DNA from: Bacteroidales bacterium
Lineage (GTDB): Bacteria > Bacteroidota > Bacteroidia > Bacteroidales > F082
Direction of reading: 5' to 3'
Assembly (NCBI GenBank): GCA_017439405.1
Contig: JAFSJF010000038.1
Location: 1-64,000 of the forward strand
Length of the DNA stretch: 64,000 bases
Shown here: one piece after another, positions 42,041-50,533 of the stretch
Numbering within the stretch: the stretch's first letter is position 1
Layout of the letters: each line of letters begins with the position of its first letter
Translations under genes and position numbers: made by a program
The notes under the pieces: model-generated
What the model saw: only the letters and a program-made list of their open reading frames with translations
Told to the model about the DNA's origin: nothing
Database searches by the model: none

Positions 42041-45000
42041 ATGACTTTCAAAAAGTTAAACACAATCACAGGATGGCTGGCAGGCTTGATTGCCACCATC
42101 GTGTATTTCCTCACGCTTGAGCCTACCGTGAGTTGGTGGGACTGCGGCGAGTACATTTCAACGGCGTTCAAACTGCAAGTGGGCCACCCGCCCGGGGCGC
42201 CGCTGTTCCAGCTTCTCGGGCGATTCTTCACGCTCTTCGCGGGCGGCGACGTCACCAAGGTGGCCATGATGGTCAACGTGATGTCGGCCCTATGCAGCGG
42301 CCTCACCATCGTATTCCTATTCTGGACCATCACCTTGTTGGCCCGCAAGGTGTGGATGAAAGAGGGCGAAGATGCGCCGTGGATTAATAAAATAGGTGTA
42401 CTTGCGGCCGGCTTCGTCGGCGCAGTGGCCTACACCTTCACCGAGTCGTTCTGGTTCAACGCCGTCGAGGGCGAGGTCTATGCCATGTCGTCGTTCTTCA
42501 CCGCCGTCACCTTCTGGGCCATCCTGAAATGGGAACAGGTGGCCGACGACCCAAACAGCAACCGTTGGCTCATCTTCATCGCCTTCCTCATCGGGCTTTC
42601 CATTGGCGTACACCTGCTCAACCTGTTGTGCATACCGGCCATCGTGTATGTGATCTATTTCAAGAAATGGAAAAAGACCTCGTTCTGGGGCTTTGTCTTG
42701 GCCGGCGTGGTTTCCGTGGCCTTGGTGTGGCTCATCAACATGTTCCTCATCCCACAAGTCGTCAATCTGGCGGGCAAGACGGAACTGTTCTTCGTGAACA
42801 CCCTCCACGCGCCATTCAACCTCGGAACCATCGTGTATTTCATCTTGCTGACTGGCCTCATCACTTGGGGACTCATCGCCACCAACAAGCGCAAGAAGGT
42901 GATTTGGAACACCGTGCTTCTTTCCCTGACCTTCATCCTGATTGGATATTCTTCGTTCTTCATGTTGGTCATCCGCGCCAACACCAACACTCCCATCAAT
43001 GAGAACGAGCCGAAGGACGCGCCCGCCATGCTTTCCTACCTGCTCCGCGAGCAATACGGCGGCAGCGCCCCGGTGCTTTACGGCCCTTATTACAACGCCG
43101 TCCCGACGGACGTGAAAGACGGCAAGCCGATTTACGTCAAGGACAAGGAGGCCGGACGTTACGTCATCACCGACGAAAACAAATTCAGGGTGCCTGTTTA
43201 CCCGAAAGAGATGAAGACCCTCTTCCCCCGCATGTGGAGCCCACAACCAGGCGCACACCAGCAACGGTATGAAAGCTATCGCAAGAACGAAAGCGGCAAC
43301 ATCGTCGGCGAGACCATGAAGTTCCGCAACCTGCGCGGACAAATGGTCACCGTCAGCAAGCCCACTTTCGGCCAAAACATTAGGTTCTTCATCGACTACC
43401 AGTGCAATTGGATGTATTGGCGTTACTTTTTATGGAACTTCGTGGGACGGCAGAACGACATCGAGAGCCAAGGCGAGCTGAACCACGGCAACTGGATCAG
43501 TGGCATCAGCGCCATCGACAACGCCCGACTCGGCGACCAAGACAACATCCCGGCCAGCCTGCAAAACCCGGGGCGGACGACCTACTATTTCCTGCCGCTC
43601 ATCCTCGGTCTCATTGGCCTTTTCTGGCTGCTCAAGCGCGACCTGAAGCAGAGCTGGATTATCTTCCTGCTGTTCTTCATGACCGGTTTGGCCATCATCA
43701 TCTACCTGAACCAAACCCCGCAACAGCCCCGCGAGCGCGACTACAGCTACGCCGGCTCGTTCTACGCCTTCGCCATCTGGATCGGTTACGGCGTCATCGC
43801 CCTCATCGACATGGTGAACAAGCTGACGAAGAAACAAAACATGACAACCACCGTGGCCGTCAGCCTGATTTGCTTCCTTGCCGTGCCATGCGTTTTGGCC
43901 ACCAACGGTTGGGAAGAGCACAACCGTGCCGGCAAGACCTCGGCTCGCGACTGGGCGAAGAACTATCTGGCCCAACTGCCGCCCAACGCCGTCATTTTCA
44001 CCCGTGGCGACAACGACACCTTCCCCTTGTGGTACGTCCAAGAGGTGGAAGGCTTCCGCACCGACGTGCGCGTGGTCAACTACATGCTTTCGGGCGGCTA
44101 TTGGTATGCCCACCAGATGGCCCGCAAGGTGTATGACTCAGAGCGTCTGCCGCTTACCTTGTCGCCAAAGGAATACGACAACGGCGTGAACGAGCCTGTT
44201 CCCGTCGAGGAAGAGGAATACTTCAAGGGCAAGCGTGTGGAGCTGAAGCAGGTCATCGACTTCATCCACAACCCGAAAGCCGTGAGAAGCTACATGGGCA
44301 CCACCTATAATTACGTGCCGGCTCGTAGCGTGAAACTCACTGTCGATAAGGAAGCCTGCCTGCGCAACAACATCGTACCCGAAAGCATGGCCGACCGCAT
44401 TGTCGATGAAATCACTTGGGAAATCAAGGATGCCAACCTTTACAAGAACTCCCTGCTGCTTTTGGACTTCATGGCCACCAACAACTGGGAACGTCCCGTG
44501 TATTTCACCTCGTTCAGCGACATGTCGAGCGTGCTCGGCATCGACAAGTACCTCCACATGGAAGGCTTGGCCTACCGTTTCATCCCCGTTGAGGCTGAAG
44601 ACTACAACAAGGCCTATCGTGGCGGCGTGTACCGCGACGGCAGCTACGACCTCTTGGTCAACAAGGCCAACTGGGGCAACCTGAACCAAGGGGGAGTGGT
44701 GCCCGACCGCGAGAGCGTCCGTGAAACGCAATACGCCCAACTATCCTATTCGCGTTTGGCACAAGCCTTGGTCAACCACGGCCAATACGACTCCGCCGTC
44801 ATCGTGATGGACAAGTTCCAGGAGTTCTTCCCCAACGACAAGTTCCCCTTCGAGATCCGCTTGTACCAATATCCCGAGATGTACTACATCTGCGGCGCCA
44901 CCGAGAAGGGCGACCAGTTCCTGCAAACCATCATGCAAAACTATTGCGACAAGATTGAGTATTATGGCAAGATGAAGCCCAAGTTCAGGGCCTATTATCA

Positions 45001-45130
45001 AGAGGACATCGAAGAAGCCATGTCGTTGCTGCAACACTGGGGCGATGTGGCCAAACGCCACGAGCGCACCGAGCTTTCGCAAACCATCGCCGACCGCATG
45101 ACAGAATACTTGACCTTGTATTACAAATAA
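42041..45130 (+). CDS. DUF2723 polytopic membrane protein (GT-C-like)
   Basis: A 1029-residue membrane protein of the DUF2723 family. The N-terminus has the family motif SWWDCGEYISTAFKLQVGHP, with an Asp-Glu pair in the first loop as in GT-C glycosyltransferases; at least ten hydrophobic segments follow up to residue about 620, then a 400-residue soluble part (AVIFTRGDNDTFPLWYVQEV, LTVDKEACLRNN). DUF2723 proteins are thought to be glycosyltransferases using lipid-linked sugars, which would fit protein O-glycosylation of exported proteins in Bacteroidetes; that is inference. The gap to DUF799 is 27 nt and to hisS 21 nt. Confidence 0.82.
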   Translation: MTFKKLNTITGWLAGLIATIVYFLTLEPTVSWWDCGEYISTAFKLQVGHPPGAPLFQLLGRFFTLFAGGDVTKVAMMVNVMSALCSGLTIVFLFWTITLLARKVWMKEGEDAPWINKIGVLAAGFVGAVAYTFTESFWFNAVEGEVYAMSSFFTAVTFWAILKWEQVADDPNSNRWLIFIAFLIGLSIGVHLLNLLCIPAIVYVIYFKKWKKTSFWGFVLAGVVSVALVWLINMFLIPQVVNLAGKTELFFVNTLHAPFNLGTIVYFILLTGLITWGLIATNKRKKVIWNTVLLSLTFILIGYSSFFMLVIRANTNTPINENEPKDAPAMLSYLLREQYGGSAPVLYGPYYNAVPTDVKDGKPIYVKDKEAGRYVITDENKFRVPVYPKEMKTLFPRMWSPQPGAHQQRYESYRKNESGNIVGETMKFRNLRGQMVTVSKPTFGQNIRFFIDYQCNWMYWRYFLWNFVGRQNDIESQGELNHGNWISGISAIDNARLGDQDNIPASLQNPGRTTYYFLPLILGLIGLFWLLKRDLKQSWIIFLLFFMTGLAIIIYLNQTPQQPRERDYSYAGSFYAFAIWIGYGVIALIDMVNKLTKKQNMTTTVAVSLICFLAVPCVLATNGWEEHNRAGKTSARDWAKNYLAQLPPNAVIFTRGDNDTFPLWYVQEVEGFRTDVRVVNYMLSGGYWYAHQMARKVYDSERLPLTLSPKEYDNGVNEPVPVEEEEYFKGKRVELKQVIDFIHNPKAVRSYMGTTYNYVPARSVKLTVDKEACLRNNIVPESMADRIVDEITWEIKDANLYKNSLLLLDFMATNNWERPVYFTSFSDMSSVLGIDKYLHMEGLAYRFIPVEAEDYNKAYRGGVYRDGSYDLLVNKANWGNLNQGGVVPDRESVRETQYAQLSYSRLAQALVNHGQYDSAVIVMDKFQEFFPNDKFPFEIRLYQYPEMYYICGATEKGDQFLQTIMQNYCDKIEYYGKMKPKFRAYYQEDIEEAMSLLQHWGDVAKRHERTELSQTIADRMTEYLTLYYK

Positions 45131-45151
45131 ACCACTGCAAACCAACCCAAT

Positions 45152-46510
45152 ATGGCACAAAAACCCAGCATCCCCAAAGGCACACGCGACTTCCTGCCGG
45201 AAGTCATGGTGCGCCGCAACTATATCTTCGACACTATCAAGACGGTGTTCAAACGCTTTGGTTTCCAGCCGATTGAAACCCCTTCGATGGAAAACCTCAG
45301 CACCCTCTTGGGCAAATACGGCGACGAGGGCGACAAACTCCTCTTCCGCGTGCTCAACTCGGGCGACTTCATGAGCGGCGTGGAGCAAAACGGCGAGCCG
45401 CTTGAATCGCTGAAATTGGCCTCAAAAATCAGCGAGAAAGGCCTGCGCTACGACCTGACCGTGCCTTTCGCGAGGTTTGTGACGATGTATCGCGAGCAGA
45501 TTGCATTCCCGTTCAAGCGTTACCAAATCCAACCCGTTTGGCGTGCCGACCGTCCACAGAAAGGCCGCTACCGCGAGTTCTGCCAATGCGACGTCGACAT
45601 TATCGGAAGCAATTCCTTATTGAATGAAGCCGAGTTGGTGCAAATCGTGGATGAGGTTTTCAACGCATTGAAAATCAACGTGACGCTGAAAATCAACAAC
45701 CGCAAGGTGCTGGCCGGCATCGCCGAATACATCGGCAAGGCCGACGCCTTGGTTGACATCACCATCGCCATCGACAAGCTCGACAAAATCGGCATCGAGG
45801 CCGTCAACACGGAGCTCGCCGAGAAGGGCTTGGAACCTGAAGCCATCGAAAAACTCCAGCCCATCCTCTTCATGAAAGGCAACACACGCGAAAAACTTGC
45901 CCAACTGAAGCCCTTGCTAACCAACGAAGTAGGCCAAAAAGGCATCGAGGAACTCGAAACCTTGTTCGACTACATCGACGATATGGAACTCGGCATCAGC
46001 ACCGAACTCGACTTGACTTTGGCCCGTGGCCTGAACTACTACACCGGCGCCATCTTCGAGGTGAAGGCCAAGGACTTCGCCATCGGCAGCATCTCGGGCG
46101 GCGGTCGCTACGACAACTTGACGGGCATCTTCGGCCTGCCCAACGTCTCTGGCGTGGGCATCAGCTTCGGTGCCGACCGCATCTACGACGTCCTCGAAGG
46201 CCTCAACCTCTTCCCCGAAACCATGTCGGAAAGCACCAAGGTCATCTTCCTCAACTTCGGCAAGGACGAGGAAAAATACTGCCTGAAATACCTCAACCAA
46301 GTGCGCAAGCACGGCATCAACGCGGAAATCTATCCCGACGCGGCCAAGATCCAGAAACAGATGAAATACGCCGACCAACGCCACATCCCGATGGTCGTCA
46401 TCGCCGGCGAGCAAGAGATGAACGAGCAGAAATTCACCGTGAAACGGATGAAGGAAGGCACCCAGGAAACCGTGGAAGCGAACAAGTTGGTGGAAACAAT
46501 TTTGAAATAA
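45152..46510 (+). CDS. hisS: Histidyl-tRNA synthetase
   Basis: A 452-residue class II synthetase. Seen: [18 protein letters not shown] (motif 1 side), [20 protein letters not shown] and [13 protein letters not shown] (motif 2), [16 protein letters not shown] (HisA motif), [25 protein letters not shown] (motif 3), and the C-terminal anticodon-binding domain. Length is normal. The next gene degrades histidine; no histidine leader or T-box is visible upstream. Confidence 0.97.
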   Translation: MAQKPSIPKGTRDFLPEVMVRRNYIFDTIKTVFKRFGFQPIETPSMENLSTLLGKYGDEGDKLLFRVLNSGDFMSGVEQNGEPLESLKLASKISEKGLRYDLTVPFARFVTMYREQIAFPFKRYQIQPVWRADRPQKGRYREFCQCDVDIIGSNSLLNEAELVQIVDEVFNALKINVTLKINNRKVLAGIAEYIGKADALVDITIAIDKLDKIGIEAVNTELAEKGLEPEAIEKLQPILFMKGNTREKLAQLKPLLTNEVGQKGIEELETLFDYIDDMELGISTELDLTLARGLNYYTGAIFEVKAKDFAIGSISGGGRYDNLTGIFGLPNVSGVGISFGADRIYDVLEGLNLFPETMSESTKVIFLNFGKDEEKYCLKYLNQVRKHGINAEIYPDAAKIQKQMKYADQRHIPMVVIAGEQEMNEQKFTVKRMKEGTQETVEANKLVETILK

Positions 46511-46512
46511 AC

Positions 46513-46578
46513 GTTGTAGGGACGCATCGCATGCGTCCGCCAACAGCAAAGCGGACACACGCGGTGTGTCCCTACAAC
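46513..46578 (+). repeat. Palindromic repeat after hisS
   Basis: Perfect 10-bp arms GTTGTAGGGA (46513-46522) and TCCCTACAAC (46569-46578), with inner GACGC..GCGTC and GCGGACACACGCGGTGTGTC hairpins. A shorter relative is the infB terminator at 34471-34498. An A/C-rich leader (46579-46610) follows before hutH. Confidence 0.7.
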
Positions 46579-46610
46579 CACAACAATTAAACAATTAAAC
46601 AATCAACAAT

Positions 46611-48122
46611 ATGAAAACCCACAAAATCTCATCCAAGGAACTGACTTTCAAGCAGGTAAATGAAATAATCACCAAGGGCTACAAGCTCGAACTCAGCGCG
46701 GATGCCGTCAAGCGCATCCAGAAATGCCGCGACTACTTAGACAAGAAGATGGAGAACCCCGAAAAGCCCATCTATGGCGTGACCACCGGCTTCGGCTCGC
46801 TCTGCGACCACAGCATCTCGAAGGAAGACCTGAGCACCTTGCAGAAAAACTTAGTCATGTCGCACGCCTGCGGCACGGGCGAGATGGTGCCCGAGGAAAT
46901 CATCCGCCTGATGCTGTTATTAAAGGTGCAAAGCCTCAGCTACGGTAACAGCGGCGTGCAGGTCGCGACAGTCCAGCGTCTCATCGACTTCTTCAACAAC
47001 GACGTGCTGCCCGTGGTCTATAACCAAGGCTCACTCGGCGCCAGCGGCGACCTTGCGCCTTTGGCCAACCTCATGCTGCCCTTGCTCGGCTTGGGCGAGG
47101 TGCACTTCGACGGCAAGATTTACCCTGCCGAAAAGATCCTCAAAAAGTTCAAATGGGAGCCCATCACCTTGCAGTCGAAAGAGGGCTTGGCCTTGCTGAA
47201 CGGCACGCAGTTCATGAGCAGCTACGGCACCTACGTCTTGCTCAAAGCCTTCCGCCTCAGCTATTTGGCCGACCTCATCGGCACGGTTTCCCTCGAAGCC
47301 TTCGACGGTCGCATTGAGCCTTTCTTCGACCAAGTGCACCAAATTCGCCATCACAACGGACAAATCGTCACTGCCAAGCGTGTACGTGAGTTCACCCAAG
47401 GCAGCGAGCTGATTGTCAGGGAGAAGAAACACGTTCAAGACCCCTACTCGTTCCGTTGCATGCCGCAAGTGCATGGCGCCTCGAAGGATGCCATAGACTA
47501 TGTGGCCTCCGTCTTCAGCGAGGAGATCAACGCCGTCACCGACAACCCGACCATCTTCCCCGACGACGACTTGGTCATCAGCGCGGGCAACTTCCACGGT
47601 CAGCCTTTGGCCATCACTTTGGACTTCTTGGCCATCGCCATGGCTGAGTTGGGCAACATCAGCGAGCGTCGTATCTATCAGTTGATCAGCGGCAAGCGCG
47701 ATTTGCCGTCGTTCCTTGTCGCCGAGCCCGGACTGAACAGCGGCTTCATGATCCCGCAATACGCTGCCGCCAGCATCGTCAGCCAGAGCAAGCAACTCTG
47801 CACGCCCGCCTCGGTCGATAGCATCGAGTCGTCGCAGGGCCAGGAAGACCATGTGAGCATGGGTGCCAACGCCGCTACGAAAGCCTTGCGCGTGGCCGAG
47901 AACTTGGAAAAAGTCCTTGCCATAGAGCTGTTCAACGCTTCACAGGCTTTGGAGTTCCGTCGCCCGCTGAAGTCGTCGCCCGTCATCGAGAAGTTCGTCG
48001 CCGAATACCGCAAGCACGTGGAATTTGTGCGCGTCGACAAGGTGATGTACACCGAGATTGCCAAGTCGGTCGATTTCGTGAAGAACTATCCGATAGCGTT
48101 TGATGATTTGGAAAACAAATAA
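46611..48122 (+). CDS. hutH: Histidine ammonia-lyase
   Basis: A 503-residue enzyme making urocanate and ammonia from histidine, the first step of histidine breakdown. The MIO prosthetic group arises from Ala144-Ser145-Gly146 in YNQGSLGASGDLAPLANL. Also seen: YGVTTGFGSL with the catalytic Tyr, QEDHVSMGANAATKAL, and DNPTIFPDDD. Length and motifs indicate an intact enzyme. No hutU, hutI or ftcD gene is nearby; instead it follows hisS. An A/C-rich AACAATTAAACAATCAACAA leader precedes the ATG. Confidence 0.95.
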   Translation: MKTHKISSKELTFKQVNEIITKGYKLELSADAVKRIQKCRDYLDKKMENPEKPIYGVTTGFGSLCDHSISKEDLSTLQKNLVMSHACGTGEMVPEEIIRLMLLLKVQSLSYGNSGVQVATVQRLIDFFNNDVLPVVYNQGSLGASGDLAPLANLMLPLLGLGEVHFDGKIYPAEKILKKFKWEPITLQSKEGLALLNGTQFMSSYGTYVLLKAFRLSYLADLIGTVSLEAFDGRIEPFFDQVHQIRHHNGQIVTAKRVREFTQGSELIVREKKHVQDPYSFRCMPQVHGASKDAIDYVASVFSEEINAVTDNPTIFPDDDLVISAGNFHGQPLAITLDFLAIAMAELGNISERRIYQLISGKRDLPSFLVAEPGLNSGFMIPQYAAASIVSQSKQLCTPASVDSIESSQGQEDHVSMGANAATKALRVAENLEKVLAIELFNASQALEFRRPLKSSPVIEKFVAEYRKHVEFVRVDKVMYTEIAKSVDFVKNYPIAFDDLENK

Positions 48123-48132
48123 TATGGATCTT

Positions 48133-48225
48133 GTAGGGCTGTCGTATTACGGCAGCCGGATGTGGAACGGCAGCGGCTGCCACAATGTGACAGCCCTACA
48201 TATTGCCACAATGTGACAGCCTTAC
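48133..48225 (+). repeat. Palindromic repeat after hutH (copy B of the element inside DUF2851)
   Basis: Arms GTAGGGCTGTC (48133-48143) and GACAGCCCTAC (48189-48199), inner arms GGCAGCCG and CGGCTGCC. The right arm plus its flank (GCCACAATGTGACAGCC) is repeated once more at 48205-48221. Confidence 0.8.
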
Positions 48226-48237
48226 AACCAAAATACT

Positions 48238-48753
48238 ATGGAAATCGCCGAACAAAAAAAACGCCCCACGGGCATGACCATTTTCCTCGTGTTGTCGTTG
48301 CTCAACGCCATCCTCAACATCTTCAGTTCCGTCATCATGTTTTTCGGGACGCCGCTGATGTCGAGGATGATGGAGGACGGCTCGTTTGAGGAAGCGATGA
48401 AGCCTTTCGAGGCCACGATGAACGCCGAGATGCGGTCGGCCATGATGGACTCGATGACCGCCTTGGCCAACATCAAGCCGGTTTTCTACCTGTTTATGCT
48501 CGTGTTGTTCGTCGGCTCATTGGTCGGCGTGATTAGGATGTTCAGGTCAGACAAGCGCGGCCTGCACATCTACGCCATCTCGCAGCTGCTGATGCTCATC
48601 GCGGCCTCGGTTTACAAATACCCGCTGATGCACCCGTCGCCGTTTATGACGGATTTGCTGCTGACTGTCTTGCTTATTTTGATTTACTACCTCTATTTCA
48701 AGCGGTTGGAATTGGCCAACAACCATTCCAAGGGTTCCGACAACACACTCTAA
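48238..48753 (+). CDS. Small integral membrane protein, unknown
   Basis: A 171-residue protein with four hydrophobic segments (TIFLVLSLLNAILNIFSSVI, VFYLFMLVLFVGSLVGVI, LLMLIAASVYKY and LLLTVLLILIYYLY). A Met-rich loop (MMEDGSFEEAMKPFEATM) lies between the first two. No family is recognised. The stop overlaps the next start (TAATG), so the two membrane proteins are co-expressed. Confidence 0.6.
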   Translation: MEIAEQKKRPTGMTIFLVLSLLNAILNIFSSVIMFFGTPLMSRMMEDGSFEEAMKPFEATMNAEMRSAMMDSMTALANIKPVFYLFMLVLFVGSLVGVIRMFRSDKRGLHIYAISQLLMLIAASVYKYPLMHPSPFMTDLLLTVLLILIYYLYFKRLELANNHSKGSDNTL

Positions 48754-49295
48754 TGACCATGGAACAGCGCGAAGGAAAGATTTTCAACCTGAAGCCGGAG
48801 ATGTCACTCCCGATGAAGCTGGCGGCCACCTTCGCCATCACCTACTATGGCCTGCTGTTCGTCTTCGAGGTCCTTGCCGTGGTGTTTCGCCGCTATTACT
48901 TCGACATACTCTATCTCAACCAAGCCGAACTCACGCTCAACTCGCACGACTTCCTTATCCAAATCGCGCAATTGGCCCTCTCGGCCATTTTGGTTTTCAG
49001 CCTGATACAGATTTTCCGCAAAAAGCTGAACGGCAAACTCATCTTCGTCGGGGCGACGTTGGTACTCATCGTGTTCCAGTTCATCGCCACGGGGCCTATC
49101 CCCATCCTGAAATACATCCTCGAACTGCTGATGCTTCTCATCATCGCGCCGCTAAGAATAAAAAAGAAAGTCAGAATCAAGGACGGGAGGGTCACCTTCG
49201 AGGATGTGAAAGAGGAAACCTCAGAAACGGAGCCTGCCGAGCCTTCGGGATCGCCACAGGAAGAAGCCAAGGACGAAAAACCAACGACGACATGA
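48753..49295 (+). CDS. Small integral membrane protein with acidic tail, unknown
   Basis: A 180-residue protein (ATG 48753, or ATG 48759). Three or four hydrophobic segments (LAATFAITYYGLLFVFEVLA, LALSAILVFSLIQIF, LIFVGATLVLIVFQFIA, YILELLMLLIIAP) followed by a basic stretch and an acidic Glu/Pro-rich C-terminus (TSETEPAEPSGSPQEEAK). No family recognised. It overlaps the upstream gene by 1 nt and the lipoprotein gene downstream by 4 nt. Confidence 0.6.
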   Translation: MTMEQREGKIFNLKPEMSLPMKLAATFAITYYGLLFVFEVLAVVFRRYYFDILYLNQAELTLNSHDFLIQIAQLALSAILVFSLIQIFRKKLNGKLIFVGATLVLIVFQFIATGPIPILKYILELLMLLIIAPLRIKKKVRIKDGRVTFEDVKEETSETEPAEPSGSPQEEAKDEKPTTT

Positions 49296-49792
49296 AAAAG
49301 CACATCATCATCATTCTGTTGATTCTTAGCGCTTTGCCAGCTTGCCACAAAGTGGAATACAATGGGCAATCGGGCAAAATCCTACACAAGCGTTACGACC
49401 CTGCGCTCAACATCAACTATGTCATGGGTGACGTGGAACAGACTTGGGACACCCTCAGGTTCGACCTTGACCAAGACGGCACAACCGACCTGAAAATCTG
49501 TTTCCAATACGAGACGCCCTACATCATCGCCTCGAAGGATTGGGAACTCAGCGTAGCCAACGACCTCTATATCAACCAAGTAGGCTGGTGGAGCCGCGAC
49601 TTCCAAGTGTTTGGGGGACAAATGAATGCCATCTGTGTGCGCCGTACTGTTGACAACGACTATTGCTACGGCTGGCTTGACGCCTACGCCACACAGGGCA
49701 GCGAAGGCCAAGTGGACGTCATCAGGTTCTATTTGCGCGAGACCTGTTATTGCACCTGCCCGAACTACCCGCTGAAATGGGGCGAGAAATAA
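49292..49792 (+). CDS. Small lipoprotein, unknown
   Basis: A 166-residue lipoprotein (lipobox SALPACH). The mature part contains FDLDQDGTTDLKICFQYETP, a calcium-loop-like DxDxDGxxD pattern often seen in dockerin or EF-hand-like sequences, and a late cysteine cluster (ETCYCTCPNY). It ends a three-gene operon and is followed by a strong terminator. Function unknown. Confidence 0.65.
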   Translation: MKKHIIIILLILSALPACHKVEYNGQSGKILHKRYDPALNINYVMGDVEQTWDTLRFDLDQDGTTDLKICFQYETPYIIASKDWELSVANDLYINQVGWWSRDFQVFGGQMNAICVRRTVDNDYCYGWLDAYATQGSEGQVDVIRFYLRETCYCTCPNYPLKWGEK

Positions 49793-49796
49793 CGAA

Positions 49797-49830
49797 AAAA
49801 ACGCCCGACGTGTCGGGCGTTTTTTCGTTG
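49797..49830. terminator. Bidirectional terminator between the lipoprotein gene and iorB
   Basis: Arms AACGCCCGAC (49800-49809) and GTCGGGCGTT (49812-49821), A-run before and T-run after, located between convergent genes. Confidence 0.88.
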
Positions 49831-49847
49831 ATGGACAATCCACAAGG

Positions 49848-50417
49848 TCATTTCGTGGCCTGCTCGTAGCCGGCACGCACGGCCTGGATGTTGAGGTCGA
49901 CGACCTCCTGGCCTTTCTTGCCGAAGATGTGGGCGATGGCCTCCTCAATCTTCTCCATCTCGATGCCGAGATAAGGCACCGTGGCACCCAAAAGCACCAT
50001 GTTGGAACGCGCCTTCAGCTGCTTGGCAATCTCGTTGGCGTTGAACGAAACGACGTGTTCGAGTTTGCCAAGTTCCGCGTTAATGAGTTTCATGTCGGGA
50101 TAGTTGTCGATGTTGACGAAAGGGTCGTTGTTGGTGATCACCCAGCCTTCCTTGCCCAACCATGGCAGGTAGCGCAGGGCTTCCATCGGCTCACTGGAGA
50201 GGATGATGTCGGCCTGGCCTTCGGGGATGACGTCGGCAAAGATCTCGTCGTCGGAGATGCGGAGGTGCGAGAACACCGAGCCGCCGCGCTGCGACATGCC
50301 GTGGATCTCGCTCTGTTTCAGGTTCATGCCCATATTCAAGGCAGCGTCGGAGATGATCTTGGCCACCGACACGATGCCGTCGCCACCCACGCCGCATAAT
50401 ACTATGTCTTTTTTCAT
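49848..50417 (-). CDS. iorB: Indolepyruvate:ferredoxin oxidoreductase, beta subunit
   Basis: A 189-residue gamma-domain-type subunit (VLCGVGGDGIVSVAKIISDA at the start, SEIHGMSQRGGSVFSHLRIS, VLLGATVPYLGIEMEKIEEA). With IorA it oxidatively decarboxylates aryl pyruvates made from aromatic amino acids to aryl-acetyl-CoA, reducing ferredoxin. It lies 116 nt downstream of iorA on the same strand, the gap being filled by an AGCTGTTAGC-type repeat and an A/C-rich leader. Confidence 0.92.
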   Translation of the reverse strand: MKKDIVLCGVGGDGIVSVAKIISDAALNMGMNLKQSEIHGMSQRGGSVFSHLRISDDEIFADVIPEGQADIILSSEPMEALRYLPWLGKEGWVITNNDPFVNIDNYPDMKLINAELGKLEHVVSFNANEIAKQLKARSNMVLLGATVPYLGIEMEKIEEAIAHIFGKKGQEVVDLNIQAVRAGYEQATK

Positions 50418-50530
50418 TATGTTGAATTGTTGATTGTTTAACTGTTTAATTGTTTGGCCGTTAGCTTTTAGCTGTTAGCTATTAGCAGCCTGTCGGCTAA
50501 AAGCTAACAGCTAACGGCTAATAGCTCATA
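50418..50530. repeat. AGCTGTTAGC-type inverted repeat and A/C-rich leader between iorA and iorB
   Basis: GCCGTTAGCTTTTAGCTGTT, AGCTATTAGC (50457-50486) faces GCTAAAAGCTAACAGCTAAC, GGCTAATAGC (50496-50525). The same unit type is found at 57464-57545. The leader ATTAAACAGTTAAACAATCA lies on the minus strand directly before the iorB start. Confidence 0.6.
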
Positions 50531-50533
50531 AGC

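Noticed and set aside
45100..45152. T-box or histidine leader peptide before hisS
   Set aside because: The gap is only 21 nt and shows no structure or run of His codons.
46611..48122. Histidine-utilisation (hut) operon
   Set aside because: Only hutH is present; the neighbours are hisS and unknown membrane proteins.
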